Notes: generated from the letters alone by a model not told the origin. A stretch of DNA of 64,000 bases from Tipula vernalis (GCA_958295665.1 OY282560.1:270855315-270919314), one strand, 5' to 3'. Positions 45,901 through 56,892 are shown, counted from the stretch's first letter. Numbers and translations: made by a program.

Positions 45901-46275
45901 TTACATTTATATTTCTTTAGTTACACCACCTAAGAGCGGTTTCTGATCCAGCCCATGAGAAGTATGTTCGCGCATGCTTAAAAAAAATTATTACCGATGA
46001 GGCAGCGTCCAGTTTTTCATGGAACGGTCAACATGAAAACATACCATTAAAATCCTTTACCATTATTAAAATACTAAAAGTTAATTAATTACTAGTAGTT
46101 ATTTGGTAGTTACTCGTAGTATTTAAACAAATTAAATTAACTTAAGTTACAATTAATTTCAGAGGAAGCATTAAAAAAATTTTGTAATGTTCGGGCTTTT
46201 GACGTGGAGCATTTGATTAAGAAATGGTTTCAATACGCCAAAGATCGACGGCGGCGACAACAACGGCAACAATAA
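42973..46275 (+). CDS. DUF4806-like gene, three exons traced, 5' end not found
   Basis: Exon A, 42973-43676, is preceded by TTCCCCAG and ends at GTAAGC: a low-complexity Ser/Asn-rich region, then LLIKSILQEVKLFRHEK (probable coiled coil) and LNIPAKTVEQFQELEKLI. Exon B, 45921-46080, follows TTTCTTTAG in the right phase: HLRAVSDPAHEKYVRACLKK, ITDEAASSFSWNGQ and LKSFTIIKIL. Exon C, 46163-46275, follows ATTTCAG: ALKKFCNVRAFDVEHLIKKW, FQYAKDRRRRQQ, stop TAA. The Trp-Asn-Gly, E-x-x-I-K-x-W and A-K-D-R stations are those of the DUF4806 domain. No stop or shift breaks the three exons. The donor of exon B (AAAAGTTAAT) is weak or damaged. No start codon suits exon A; an upstream exon is missing or lies before the transposon gene. 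Function unknown; the basic tail suggests nucleic-acid binding. Confidence 0.6.
43677..45920 (+). other. Large intron of the DUF4806-like gene (with minisatellite)
   Basis: GTAAGC at the left and TTTCTTTAG at the right bound about 2.2 kb of AT-rich non-coding DNA. It carries (AG)n near 44630, a 21-nt A run near 44990-45011 and the minisatellite at 45031-45455. No other gene is seen in it. Confidence 0.5.
45031..45455. repeat. Minisatellite of about 30-bp units with a 210-bp higher-order duplication
   Basis: The unit is close to TTGGCGTGGTTACGATTGG plus CGAATACAGTTT. Five or so units from 45034, a divergent block (GGTTATCATTTTATTTCGTGG, GGATACAGTTTGTGGATCC), then the whole arrangement repeats from 45244, and a third start occurs at 45424. 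Two overlapping frames stay open through it (163 and 122 codons) only because the repeat lacks stops. Confidence 0.92.
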
Positions 46276-46365
46276 TGAATTATATATATTATCTCTTTTT
46301 TATATTATTTATCTATTTTATTTTTATTTTCATATTATGTTATTTTATTTTAATATGTTGTTAAA

Positions 46366-46674
46366 TTAGTGTAACTTTATTGAATTAGTTAAAAGTTTAA
46401 TGAATTAATTGAAATCTTTGTTTAATCGGCCATAAATCTTCTTGGAAATGGAATCTAATTACACTGACCTCTAATTCCAGAAACAGTTATTTTCAGGTTG
46501 CTTACTACAAGGTTTGCTTTATAATAAATTACCATTTCAATGAATAGAATATTTATGGCCGATTAAATGAAAAAAAGTTAAAAAATTTAAATGTGGGTTA
46601 GGCCACTATGGTTGAATTAGTGTAACTTTAATGAATTAGTTAAAAGTTTAATGAATTAATTGAAATCTTTGTTA
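46366..46674. repeat. Pair of 58-60 bp direct repeats, 249 bp apart, flanking a MITE
   Basis: Copy 1 (about 46366-46423) and copy 2 (about 46615-46674) begin AATTAGTGTAACTTTA and end TTGAAATCTTTGTT; they differ at about one position. The MITE at 46421-46567 starts at the end of copy 1. Either a segment duplication followed the MITE insertion or the repeats are part of a larger element. Confidence 0.9.
46421..46567. mobile_element. MITE, 147 bp, with perfect 17-bp terminal inverted repeats
   Basis: Ends are TTTAATCGGCCATAAAT (46421-46437) and ATTTATGGCCGATTAAA (46551-46567). The inner 113 bp has no coding sequence. The superfamily cannot be told without a clear target duplication; TTTAA-rich ends would suit several DNA transposon groups. 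It lies about 150 bp after the stop of the DUF4806-like gene, so it may be in its 3' UTR. Confidence 0.85.
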
Positions 46675-48360
46675 AGCAATAAATTTCAATGTTTTATTAA
46701 GAAGCACTAATCAAGAGTAACTAGTCTTGTCTCTTATGAATATAGTTAAAATAAATGTGAAAAAATTTAGGATATAGTTAATAATTAAATGGAATAAAAT
46801 CAAATAAATAAAGACATATAATTTTGCTAAAAATAAAACAAAATACGTTGTTTTCATTAATAATTTATTTAAAATTATTAGCGGAATAATACTCAAACCG
46901 TACGGAATATTTATTTTAGAAGGCTCATAAATGTTACGCCCATGTGAGTTCAAAAATGTTACGTAAAATGTGTACACATTACGAATACTTTTTTATAAAC
47001 CAATACATACATAAGTCTTCGCAAATTTGTTTCACTTCTCATGTGACAAAAGTATCATTTATGTAACATTTCTGCTCATTTTTAGCGTAACGTTTACGAA
47101 CACTTTAGTAGCAGAGACTCTTCGTAAAATGAACGTTTGCGTTACGCGTGGCCGGCAGGGGGTATAGTTATTTAACGCCAAATGAATTTTAGCGCCAATT
47201 TTTTAAAAGCAGATTTTTTTTCAACTAAATACGCCTATTTTTTAAATTAGAATTTTTATGAACTAAAAATATAAAATAAAAAAACGCTTTTTTGTAAAAT
47301 TGTTTGTTTTCCAAGCTTCAAAATTAGTACCAAATATGAAAATTAGTACCAAATATGAATAAAAACGAGTCATCCATCTTATAAACATTTTTTGTAATTT
47401 TTGTATGAAAATTAGTACCAAAATAATAATGCAACATTTTTTATTTTATTTTTAGGGAAAAACAAGAAATCTCCATTTTCCAGATATTTATTTTGTTTTA
47501 TTTTTATTTTATTTTCCAGGACAAATAAAGAAATGTATCACTGGATTAAAAAAATGAAATGAGCATTTTCCAAAATAAGCGCTTAAACTGGATACATATC
47601 ACTGGATATCAATCAACTGGAGACATCTCACTGGATAGCAATCAACTGGATATCAATCAAAAAATAAGCGCTTACACTTTATATCACTGGATATCAATAA
47701 AAAAATGAAATGAGCATTATTTATTCTGTTTTATTTTTGATTTATTTTTCAGGAAAAATTATGAAATTATCATTTTCTTTAATTATATATATATGTACAT
47801 ATGTCCAAGAAAAGTTACGTCAAAATTTCCAAAAATTAGTGCTAATATTATATAATAGATGGCACTAATTAGCAAAGACTCAAAAATGTACTAAACCAAA
47901 GAAACAAACAACATCAGATAAACTTGAACCATTTTAGTACAAGCTGTGTCCAAATTTAGCAACTGCTCAAACCATTTTGCATTTGCTGCGTTCCATTTGA
48001 CGTGGCAAAGTACAAATAATTGGGAGTAGATAGTAAATGGAACGCAGAAAATTGCTTGCGAAAATAAAATTTAATTAAAAAAAATGTACATGCAACATGG
48101 AATGTTGGAAAAGTAATCTTTAATTTGAAAATTGATCAGTCATTTCTCACCGATTAGTTGTACTAAATATTCTGGAAACGAAGTCGCCATAAATTCAAAA
48201 AGCAAACTACTCATAAAATTTAGCAAGAGTAGCTGCGTGCAGTCAGAAGTACTTGTATGTGTACTTTGCAACGTTAAATGGAACTCAGCAATAGTTTCCC
48301 ATCATTTCCGCTGTATTCAATTTGGCGCCAATGTCGTTTCGTTGACATAAAATAGCTATA
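46675..48360. other. AT-rich non-coding stretch with short repeats
   Basis: No gene seen. It holds an inverted pair GCGTAACGTTTACG / AACGTTTGCGTTACGC (about 47087-47147), repeated AAAATTAGTACCAAA words (47321, 47339, 47407), short tandem CACTGGATATCAATCAACTGG-like units (about 47538-47695), and a 13-bp inverted repeat CTGCGTTCCATTT / AAATGGAACGCAG (47986-47998, 48035-48047). Confidence 0.6.
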
Positions 48361-48365
48361 TACTT

Positions 48366-48984
48366 GTTCCGAAAAAAATGGTAAAGATCAAAATTTAATT
48401 ATTCCGTGGGGGAAATACATTAGTGTTAAAATTAGTACCCCCCCCTCCTCCTTCTAGTTTGGGCGGAGTGTAATTTGGAAACTAAAATATGAAGCCCTAT
48501 TTTTTATTGCAGATTAACGCAGAAAAATATGATAACAGATGATGATAGGGTTACGATAATGAGAAGCCATTTTCAGTAATTGAAAAAATTTAATAAATAC
48601 AAATTGTTTAAGACTAACTTCGAGTATTTACAATGAAACCGTGGTATTTTTATTGCAGACGTATTGCAGAATCGTTTGCCTAGGTTTTCAGTAGGAGAAA
48701 TCGAAAAAAATTGAATATCATCAATTAAAGCGCCATCTATCATGAATCGAAAAAATGTTTCAGTCAAATCCTACGTATTTTGAGCCGTAGAATCCGAATC
48801 TGCAACAAAAAATAGGGGTTCATATTTTAGTTTCAAAATTACCCCTGTCCAACCTAGAAGGAGGAGGGGGGGGGGTACTAATTTTAACACTAATGTATTT
48901 CCCCCACGGAATAATTAAATTTTGCTCTATAACATTTTTTCCGAGATATTTGAGTGTATGAGGTTAAAAATATCACCCGGTATA
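48366..48984. mobile_element. Foldback/long-TIR element, arms about 150 bp, non-autonomous
   Basis: Left arm 48367-48515 and right arm 48797-48944 are inverted copies at high identity: they share TTCCGTGGGGGAAATACATT, TAACACTAATG (inverse), a CCCCCCCTCCTCC block and TAGGG..TTCATATTTTAG. The right side continues for about 40 bp to TCACCCGGTATA; this outer part is missing on the left, so the left end is truncated. The 280-bp centre has no recognisable protein. The solitary end at 40625 belongs to the same family. Confidence 0.92.
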
Positions 48985-51162
48985 ACAAATTTGTGTATAA
49001 ATTTCATCGCATACAAAATTGGGTTTGTACATGCTGACAAGAAGTTGTTTTATACGCGTATTGAGACAAAGGTTAAGTTTACATTTATGAATTATGTTTG
49101 TTTTATTGAATGGTGCTGAATAAATTCGATATATGGTATGGTATATTTCCGGCAGGTGCGCTCAATTTTCAGTTAATCATCCGTTTTATAAACAGAAAAT
49201 CGTTCTTACTCGTACGTGTATAGTTGAACAAATGCCATTCTATAAATTACTCAAGAGTGTAAAATAAAAGTACTATTTACCCAAAAAAAAAAAAAAAAAA
49301 ATTATTTAACCATACCTCAATTTTAATAAAAGCTTTATTTTACAAATTCAACTTCCAATTTACATTATTATTGTTGCTGGTATTCAATTTTATTATTTTT
49401 AGTAAAATGTTATCAATATTTTAATGTAAATTTAATACTCTGGGTTATTTAAACAATCTATAAACATTTCGTGTTGTTGTAAAAATAAAAAATAAAACGA
49501 TAATAATAATAAAATTTGTAATTTGATCTTAATCGATTAACAGAAAATCAACCAACCACACTAATACTCAGTGATGTATAAAAATTATATTTTTTGGAAG
49601 TCATTTTAATTCAACCACAACGTGATTTCTGTTTGTGTCCACAGATGTAAAAAACAACAAAATACTTGAATTAATACAGACATTGAATAATTTTATAATG
49701 TTTCTTGATGTCTTTTATCTACTTTAGAATGCTTTCTTTTCTTTAATTTTTGTGTTCTGGCTTAATATTATTTGATGTTTTACTTTTATTTTCATAAAAT
49801 ATTTGTGTTTTTTGAAATAGACAACAATAAAACCGATCTAATTTTATACTATCGAAATAATTTTTTAAATACTTTATAAAATTATTATTTATTCTGGTTG
49901 GAATAACCACAAATACTCATGTTTAGATTAAAGAATTTATTGTAGAATACTTTTAGTAACCAGAAACCATACAAATTAACTTACTATATGAGTAATGACC
50001 TTTTACTTGATTTATCAGCAACAACTAGTAAGTTTTTTATCTCATTTCGTCAAAGGCTGTTTTCGAAACGAATACTTATTTGTGGAACCTTACTTATTCA
50101 AATAAGTACATATTCTATCAAAGTGACTTATTTTCTGTCTCTTTCTAAAAAAAACCTAAATTGCTTAGGTTGCGTGATACAGAAAAATTTTAAACTACCT
50201 TTTGGTGAACGCTGAAGTAAAAAATGATTTTTTTCAGATAAATCGTTATTTAGAGGTCATTAAAATTCAGTAGTCCCATTGTTTGTTTTATCAAGCGTTA
50301 GTACTACACGCGTATAATGTTACGAATAGCAATATCCTTAACTCAAAAAGTTGGACAACAAATGAATTTTTGTTGTTCCTGTCAAAATAAGTAAGTGAAA
50401 TCAATTCGAATGATTTGATTTACTTATTTAAGATGGTATTGGTTTCGAAAAAAGCCAAAATCATATATTTAAATTTCAGAAAAATGCCAATTTTTGCTTG
50501 ATTTTCTAAAAATATTTTGTGGTAATTTTTTTGGAGGTTCAACGCTGAATTAATGAATGTACCATCGCAGTCATAATAGTATATTGTTTAACAAGTGAAG
50601 AAAACGAGTCATTGCAATTCGAAATTGAAATTCGAGCCTGAGCGATAGCGAGGACTGCAATCACTTAAGTATTGCAATTACACGTTTTCACACGAATTGT
50701 ACACGCTATTTTTCCTGCGATACAATGGTCCTATAATATTTTTAAATAATTAGCAACATAAAAAAGAGCAAACCAATAACTGAAACGTTCACAATATAAT
50801 TGAAACATTTGGGTTTTCACAAATCGTGTGGCAATTGAGAAATCGTTGTGCAATTATGGTGCGTACATGCTCCAATTCTGGTGAAAAAATGTACACCACA
50901 CCAGTTAGCTTTATGAGTTGAATAATTTCCAACTAGAACAAAAAAGTTAACCAAGGTTACCAATAAACCAAACCAAAAATATACCTGTTGTTGCTATTTA
51001 TCAAAATTATTGCTCAAAAAGTAGATTAATTTTTAAGAAAATAGCAACTTTATTGTCATGTTTCATAAACAAATCGGAATTTCCCGATTGTACGATACAG
51101 TAATGGTTATTGTTTTATTTTTGTTGTAATAAAAATCGGTATATAAAATTTTTTTTTTTCAG
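48985..51162. other. AT-rich non-coding stretch
   Basis: No gene seen. A run of 18 A lies near 49284. Around 50583-50700 short palindromic words (GAAATTGAAATTCGAGCC, GTGCAATTG) occur without a clear element. Confidence 0.45.
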
Positions 51163-51362
51163 NNNNNNNNNNNNNNNNNNNNNNNNNNNNNNNNNNNNNN
51201 NNNNNNNNNNNNNNNNNNNNNNNNNNNNNNNNNNNNNNNNNNNNNNNNNNNNNNNNNNNNNNNNNNNNNNNNNNNNNNNNNNNNNNNNNNNNNNNNNNNN
51301 NNNNNNNNNNNNNNNNNNNNNNNNNNNNNNNNNNNNNNNNNNNNNNNNNNNNNNNNNNNNNN
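51163..51362. other. Assembly gap (200 N)
   Basis: Two hundred undetermined bases; the round number suggests a gap of unknown true size. Any frame crossing it is meaningless. Confidence 0.99.
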
Positions 51363-52184
51363 AATTATTTTCTTTTGGGTATTTTCTTTGGGAACTTAGA
51401 ATAAGTTTCAGTAATAACTAAAAATCTCGAATAATCTAGAAACTCTGATACCAAGCAACTCTAGAACATTTGAAATATCCCCAGAAAATGTCATCTTTCT
51501 AGCTCAACATCCTCCAAACTTATCAGAGTGTAGCTGACTGCTATGTAAATTTCTAAACACCAAAAACAAATAAAGTGTCGATAATTAACACTGTAACATG
51601 TTTGGCAAATTTCGAGAATCCCGAATAATCTCGAAATGGTCGAATAATTTAACAATTATATAATACTGCTCGTTATAGGCCAAAAAACTCGAATAAATTT
51701 GAAATCCGTTAATAATTTTGAAAATGTAGAATTCATCGAGAACCTTCATTTATCTCAAGAATATTAAGCAGATATCACAATATCTCGAAAATATTGAATT
51801 ATGGTTATAATTTTGATGTCATACGCCACTCGGCGCTATTTAAATTAGGAAATCTGATAAAACAGAATAATATGCTTACTTCACTTAAACCTAATTTCGA
51901 ATAATCGAAAAATCTTTAAAATCTTACAATAGACTCAGTGACAAACAAACCTCGAATAAGCTTAAAAACCTGATACAAATCCTACAAAATACCAAAATCT
52001 CGACATAAATCGAACAAACTCGAATAATCTTGATCACAAAAATTCAAAAGTCTCCGGTTACGGCCAAACGAAAAGCTGGTAACCCTGGCCGGTTAAGTTT
52101 ATCATCGGCAACCAAGCCCTTTTTAGGGGTTAAATTATTCATTAATTTAACCTCAAAAACGTTTTTTTTTTTAAATATATGTTC
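51363..52184. other. Non-coding flank of the 52-59 kb BEL/Pao element
   Basis: Many TCGAATAATC / CTCGAATAA words recur from 51427 to 52030, a loose short-period repetition. At about 52100-52165 CAACCAAGCCCTTTTTAGG begins a segment also found, inverted, at about 59405-59440 on the other side of the BEL element. Confidence 0.5.
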
Positions 52185-52444
52185 TGTTGATTTACGGAAC
52201 AACTATCCGAGCGAATAATAATAGCACTGAAAAACACAACTGCACAATGTTTATTTTATTTAATGGGAGCCACTTCTTTACTCTTTGACAAATTTATTTG
52301 GACAGCAAATATACTAAAATTAAATGTTGAAGGACCTTGTTTTATGTTTACAAAAATATGGAAACCGTATTACCATATGAGGTTGAAAAATTACCCAATA
52401 ATAGGGTGTACAAAAATTTTAGAATAAAGTTGAATTACGCATCA
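52185..52444 (-). repeat. Probable 3' LTR of the BEL/Pao element
   Basis: On the plus strand it opens TGTTGATTTACGG and closes near ACGCATCA, followed by CCCTCTCCGCC, the complement of a polypurine tract. Length about 260 bp. Only its first 25 bp are matched at the other end of the element, so the inner boundary rests on the polypurine tract and TG/CA ends. Confidence 0.55.
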
Positions 52445-52445
52445 A

Positions 52446-52800
52446 TACCCTCTCCGCCTTTTACGAATTAAGTCCAAATGAATTACTTTTGTTCGTTGTC
52501 TTCGATTGGTAGCACCGCCACTCCCAAAATAGCTCTATCACATTCACCGCGATGCGTGCGCACTCTGACAACCCTAAAGGTCCCTTGATCATCAGGACTT
52601 GTTTTAACGATGCGTCCAACCTATCAGCACAAAGGTGGCGACAAGTCATCGCGAAGAAGCACCCTCATTCCTTCATGCAAATTCTCCTTCTGCTTATTCC
52701 AGCGCGATCGAGATTGCAACGTGGACAATTATTCCTTTTGAAAGGATAGCCAAAATTGCTGTACGGTCCATGTGACATGTTGATGTAATTCCGGGAGTGA
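52446..52800 (-). pseudogene. BEL/Pao DUF5641-like C-terminal domain
   Basis: In the minus reading, a frame around 52500-52640 gives WxVGRIVKTSPDDQGTFRVVR-like stretches ending with AVLPIED, the end of BEL/Pao Pol. The open frame with LCADRLDASLKQVLMIKGP is a shifted reading of the same DNA, showing a frameshift. The role of this domain in integration is not known in detail. Confidence 0.7.
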
Positions 52801-52849
52801 GGCTGGCGGTCCGCCATAAATAAAATGACCGGGAGTCAATGGTTGAAGA

Positions 52850-53436
52850 TCATTCGAGTCGGCAGAAACAGGTGTTATTGGACGCGAACTTTATTACAGT
52901 TGCCACCTGTTTAACAATTGTCTGCAAATCATCGACCGTAGTCTCTACTTCACCAATGACATTATGGATGAGCCGCTTCATAATTTTAATTGAAGCTTCC
53001 CAAAGCCCGCCAAAGTTAAGAGCTCTACGGGGTATAAAGATCCACTCCACGCAAACGCTGGCGCAAGCTTGTTGTATGATATTCATGTCATTTGCTAGCA
53101 TCTTCTGTACTTCCTTCAATTGATTGGCGGTCCCCAGGAAATTGTTTGCGTTATCTGAGTAAATCTTAGTTACCATACCTCGATCGGCGATGAACGTTTC
53201 AGTGTGCATACAAATGCCTCCGTTGACAAATCGACCACCAGTTCCAAATGAATCGCTTTGGTAATCATGCACACAAACGAAGCTATGTATACCTTTTTCC
53301 CCACTTTACAACGTGTATGGTGCCGGGCGTATAGCGGGCCCGCAGTGTCTACTCCGGGTGTAACAAATGGCTTGACGTTTTTAAAATCAAGGCGATTCTT
53401 CGGTAAATTACCCATAAACTGCGCCATTAGCTTGGG
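52850..53436 (-). pseudogene. BEL/Pao integrase core with complete catalytic triad
   Basis: LMAQFMGNLPKNRLDF opens the domain, GVDTAGPLYARHH carries the first Asp (about 53340-53360), KIYSDNANNFLG the second (about 53140-53175) and LNFGGLWEASIKIMKR the Glu (about 52990-53030). All three acidic residues of the D,D-x-E integrase are kept, though one frameshift near 53200 joins two frames. The enzyme would insert the cDNA into chromosomes. The zinc-binding N-terminus lies beyond the solo LTR inserted at 53441-54720. Confidence 0.85.
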
Positions 53437-53440
53437 GCAC

Positions 53441-53471
53441 TGTAACGGAATTAATTTACAATTCCGTTACC
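53441..53471. repeat. Palindrome at the start of the solo LTR
   Basis: GTAACGGAATT and AATTCCGTTAC, 11 bp each, are perfect inverted repeats with a 7-nt loop, beginning one base inside the LTR end. Such a structure at the terminus may matter for integrase binding; that is inference. Confidence 0.85.
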
Positions 53472-53994
53472 AATCCAAACCATAATTCTCAAAACGACAA
53501 ATCGGCATACACTTCGAGGTAAAACCTCAAAACGATATCACAAATAATATCGGTTATTATCTCATTAAACGACCATGCCGAGATTCCACATTCTTTCTGT
53601 GTTTACGTCACTCCAATTACTGTATATGCTCATACGGTAGTTGAATAAACGTAAATACAAAAATAATGTAACACGATCCTTGTTTTTATGTAGATAAGAA
53701 CAAATAATTTTCAAGGCAAAAGTGTAGCACGAGTAATGAACTTGGTTACTCGAAGCTACCGCTTAGTTTTGATGAATTTCATTTTTTTTTCTTTTTTGCT
53801 GTTTTTGTACTTTGGTTTTTAACAAAAAAAAAAGGTACAACAACAAAAACCTATGAAAATTGCCATTATCGTCTTACCAATATATTTTGTTGTCATCGAA
53901 GTGCATAAATTTTGATGATGGCGATGTCACGTTGTCCATGTCACGTTGTTGGACATTTTTTATGCACTTTTATGACGAATCGACAAGAAAAATT

Positions 53995-54036
53995 GGTATA
54001 AATAATGTACATTTTTGTTTGAAAGAGGTCAGTCTT
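53995..54036 (+). promoter_or_regulatory. LTR promoter: TATA box and TCAGT initiator
   Basis: GGTATAAATA places a TATA box at 53997, and AGAGGTCAGTCTTT gives the arthropod-type initiator TCAGTC with its A at 54031, 34 bp downstream. This spacing suits a core promoter on the plus strand and sets the likely U3/R border of the LTR. Confidence 0.7.
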
Positions 54037-54724
54037 TTTGTGGAACCAAAAGGGGTGTTGGGAAAGTAAAAGCAGTAAAAAAAATTTTCAGTTGGAATAA
54101 AGCAGAATTTCAAAGTAATTTTGTGTTTTTTTTTGTATTTTTTTTTGGCTGCTTTGTGGAGAACAACACTGGGTAAGTATTGGGTTCTTAAGAACCCGTT
54201 TAGACTGAAAGGAGCTTGGTTGGTTTGCCTCTATTGAGGCGGGAGCATCGTGTGCTTCGACGCCATAGGCGTTGCACTCCCTTTCCAAACCAGCCACCTC
54301 CGAACAGTCGCAATAACTAATTAACCAAAACTAGTCTCATACTAACCCGTGGGCTTGCTGCCCGAAATATCGCTGTTCCATTTATGTGTAGTTTAAGGTA
54401 GTCATGTTACCTTAAGCAACACGATAAACAACCGCGGGCGCGGACCTTATTCAGGGCATATGAACCACTAATTTGGGTCCTTTTACATTATTATATGTCC
54501 TAACCCCAATTCCCTTCCTTGATGGCATGATGTCATCACTGTCCCTTTCCAAACAAATGATGCGGTAATCAAGATTACCACTGGTACACCCCAACCACCC
54601 ACGACCAAGCTACCCCTACCAGACTGAGCTGCAGGTAGCTAAGCCGCAGGGGATGTAGCCACCAGTGATAATAAATTCGAGAAGCGGGTTGCCTCAGCTA
54701 AGCTGAGGGAATTCGTTTCAGCAC

Positions 54725-55984
54725 ATTCGAAAGCACACAAACACACCTTCGAATAATAATGCGGTACGCAACAAGTCCATGTAGAATCCAATATCGTGAC
54801 CGGATAGTCGTGAGAACAGTCTGTGGATCCGAATGCAAAGTCCTGTAACGATGAAAATATTGGAATTATAAATGGGAAAATCGATGGTTTTTGGGAAGAA
54901 GTATTTGATGACGAGCATCAAATGGGAGATCAGCCTTCTTGATTCTTCCTCCGACTCGAATAAGATCCTGATCATCAATAAACGGCGCCAAACTTCTTAA
55001 TCGAGAGCTGAGTGAAACGGCCCGATTACTTGACAGCTTAGTGTAATCATCAGGGAACGCTGCCCGTTGGATGCTACGCAGGAATCGATACTCGACTTCG
55101 GTTTCTTCCGAATAGTTTGGCGAAGGTATCTTGGTGTAAAAATGAGCCAATTCATATCGTTGTAAAAGTAATTTGCGCTCGTTTTTTGTCATCATGGGAG
55201 CACGGCACCCTTTAATAAAGAATATTACGAAAACAAAGTTTCGTCGAATACCCCCGAAATTGCCAGAGAAGCTCATTGAGTCGGTAATATTTTGAATAGG
55301 TTCTCCTATTAAGGCAATTTTCAAGCTGCGTCGCTCCATCTCATCCTCAATTGACTGGTGTGGAGGAGGCCAATTTTCCTCATTTTGGTATAGAAACTCA
55401 AGGCCGTTGAACCATATACTAGAATTGGAAAGCTCGCTCGGCATAACACCACGACTGCCGATGTCTGCAGGGTTTATTTCACCTGGGATGTGACGCCAAT
55501 ACACAATTTTGGTTATATGTTGAATTTTGGACACGCGATGAGCAACAAACGTGTTCCAACTATGGGGTTCCTTATTTAACCAGCACAGACAGCACGGTCC
55601 AATAATATTCTGCTGAAATCGTGATGTCATTCAAAACCTCGCTCTTTAGTCGACATACCAAATCAGCCAGCAATTTAGCACCCAACTGCTCCAGTCTGGC
55701 GATCGTAATAGTTTTGGTGGGTGCCACTAAAGGTCAAGTGAGCCCAATTCAGTTCGAAATCGGTTCCAATCAGCCGACAGCTTCGCATTTAACTCCTTGT
55801 CCCAATCCAATTTTTGTTTCCAAAGATCTTGGTAGAAAATTTTTGCATGAGTTATAATTGGACATAACAATCCTAATGGATCAAACAAACTCGCCATTTC
55901 GGACAGAACGATCCATTTCGTAATTTTATCTGAAGTATCATTTGGAAAATAGGAATAACGAAAAACATCCTTGTTGGTTGCCAA
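54725..55984 (-). pseudogene. BEL/Pao RNase H-like and integrase zinc-binding region
   Basis: From right to left: KITKWIVLSEMASLFDPLGL and AKIFYQDLWKQKLDWD (55727-55984, connection domain), then WNTFVAHRVSKIQ, YWRHIPGEINPADIGSRGVM (end of the RNase H-like domain, about 55440-55590), LRSLAPFIDDQDLIRVGGRI and HQILLPKNHRFSHL (to 54866). In the same frame after one TAA, FHRYRTLHSDPQTVLTTIRS and RYWIL (to about 54790) give the His part of the H2C2 zinc-binding domain, and a shift leads to CVCVLSN. Only single stops and shifts separate the parts. Confidence 0.85.
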
Positions 55985-56070
55985 ATTAGTCCAAGCGCCT
56001 TTACTACATCATGGTCATCGATTTTAAGGAGTTTCTCTCGATGCTGGTTGTCAATTGTTTGAATGATCGC

Positions 56071-56892
56071 CTATTCATTGGAACATAATTTAGATAATGA
56101 GAAGCCTCCCGCCTTCAGCAATTTCGTGATTTGTTTTTTAATCTCCAAGAGCTCCTCGATTGAATTTGCGCCCACCATCATATCATCAACATAAAAATTC
56201 TGACGGAGCACTCGAGCGCCGATCGGGAAACGTTCTTCTTCATCTGTCGCTAAGCGATGAAGTGTCCTTATAGCCAAATAGGCCCTAGGCGCGGTCCCTT
56301 AAGTTACGGTGCACAGGCGAAAAATTTGAATTGGATCATCTTGGTTGAACCGCCACAAAATTAACTGAAAATTCCGATCAACTTCAGCAATTTGAATTTT
56401 ACGGTACATCTTTTGGATGTCGCCGGTTGAAACATAACGAAACAACCTGAACCGCAAAAGAGTAACGAAGAGATCTTCCTTAATTTTTGGCCCAAAATAC
56501 AGAATATCATTCAACGAAAATGATGATGAAGTCTTGCATGAGTCGTCGAAAACGACCCTCAATTTTGTGCTCGAACTGGCCATCTTTAATATGCAATGAT
56601 GCGGCAAAAAGTAATGCGGTGATGCGGCATCAAAATCATCGACGACCTCCAAGTGCTTCAGCGCCTTGTACTCATGAATAAATTCCGATTTCGGACAAGC
56701 GGTAAAGCCTCTTCTCCAAGTTAAGAAAGCGGCACATTGCAATATTATAAGATTTGCCCAAACATGATGGATTTTTTGAAAACGGCAATCGGACAATGTA
56801 ATATTCATCTTTTGTTCGGTAAGTGGGAAGAACATTCTTGGTTTATTTGACTTATTTTCACTTCTGCGACAGGATATGTTTCGATCTCCCAA
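56071..56892 (-). pseudogene. BEL/Pao reverse transcriptase
   Basis: FLPHHCILKMASSSTKLRVV, FSLNDILYFGPKIKEDLF and STGDIQKMYRKIQIAEVDRN with the first catalytic Asp lie in 56299-56892, in one long frame. After a stop near 56299 comes RTLHRLATDEEE and RQNFYVDDMMVGANS (56071-56277), which carries YVDD. All three catalytic aspartates are kept. It would copy the element RNA into DNA. One or two lesions separate the two open parts. Confidence 0.9.

Larger units (their letters stand above)
53437..54724 (+). mobile_element. Solo LTR with GCAC target-site duplication, inside the BEL/Pao integrase
   Basis: The LTR is 53441-54720 (1280 bp), opening TGTAACGG and closing ATTCGTTTCA, with GCAC at 53437-53440 and 54721-54724. 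Removing it and one GCAC joins the BEL reading as FRMC to PKLMAQFMG, which confirms both ends. It opens with an 11-bp palindrome, GTAACGGAATT...AATTCCGTTAC. A promoter is visible at 53997-54034. The right third (54160-54720) is less AT-rich. A 4-bp duplication suits a Ty3/gypsy-type element. It is not obviously the same family as the solo LTR at 3575-5339, though both start TGTAACGG. Confidence 0.85.

Noticed and set aside
51110..51421. Open frame of 103 codons
   Set aside because: Most of it is the 200-N assembly gap.
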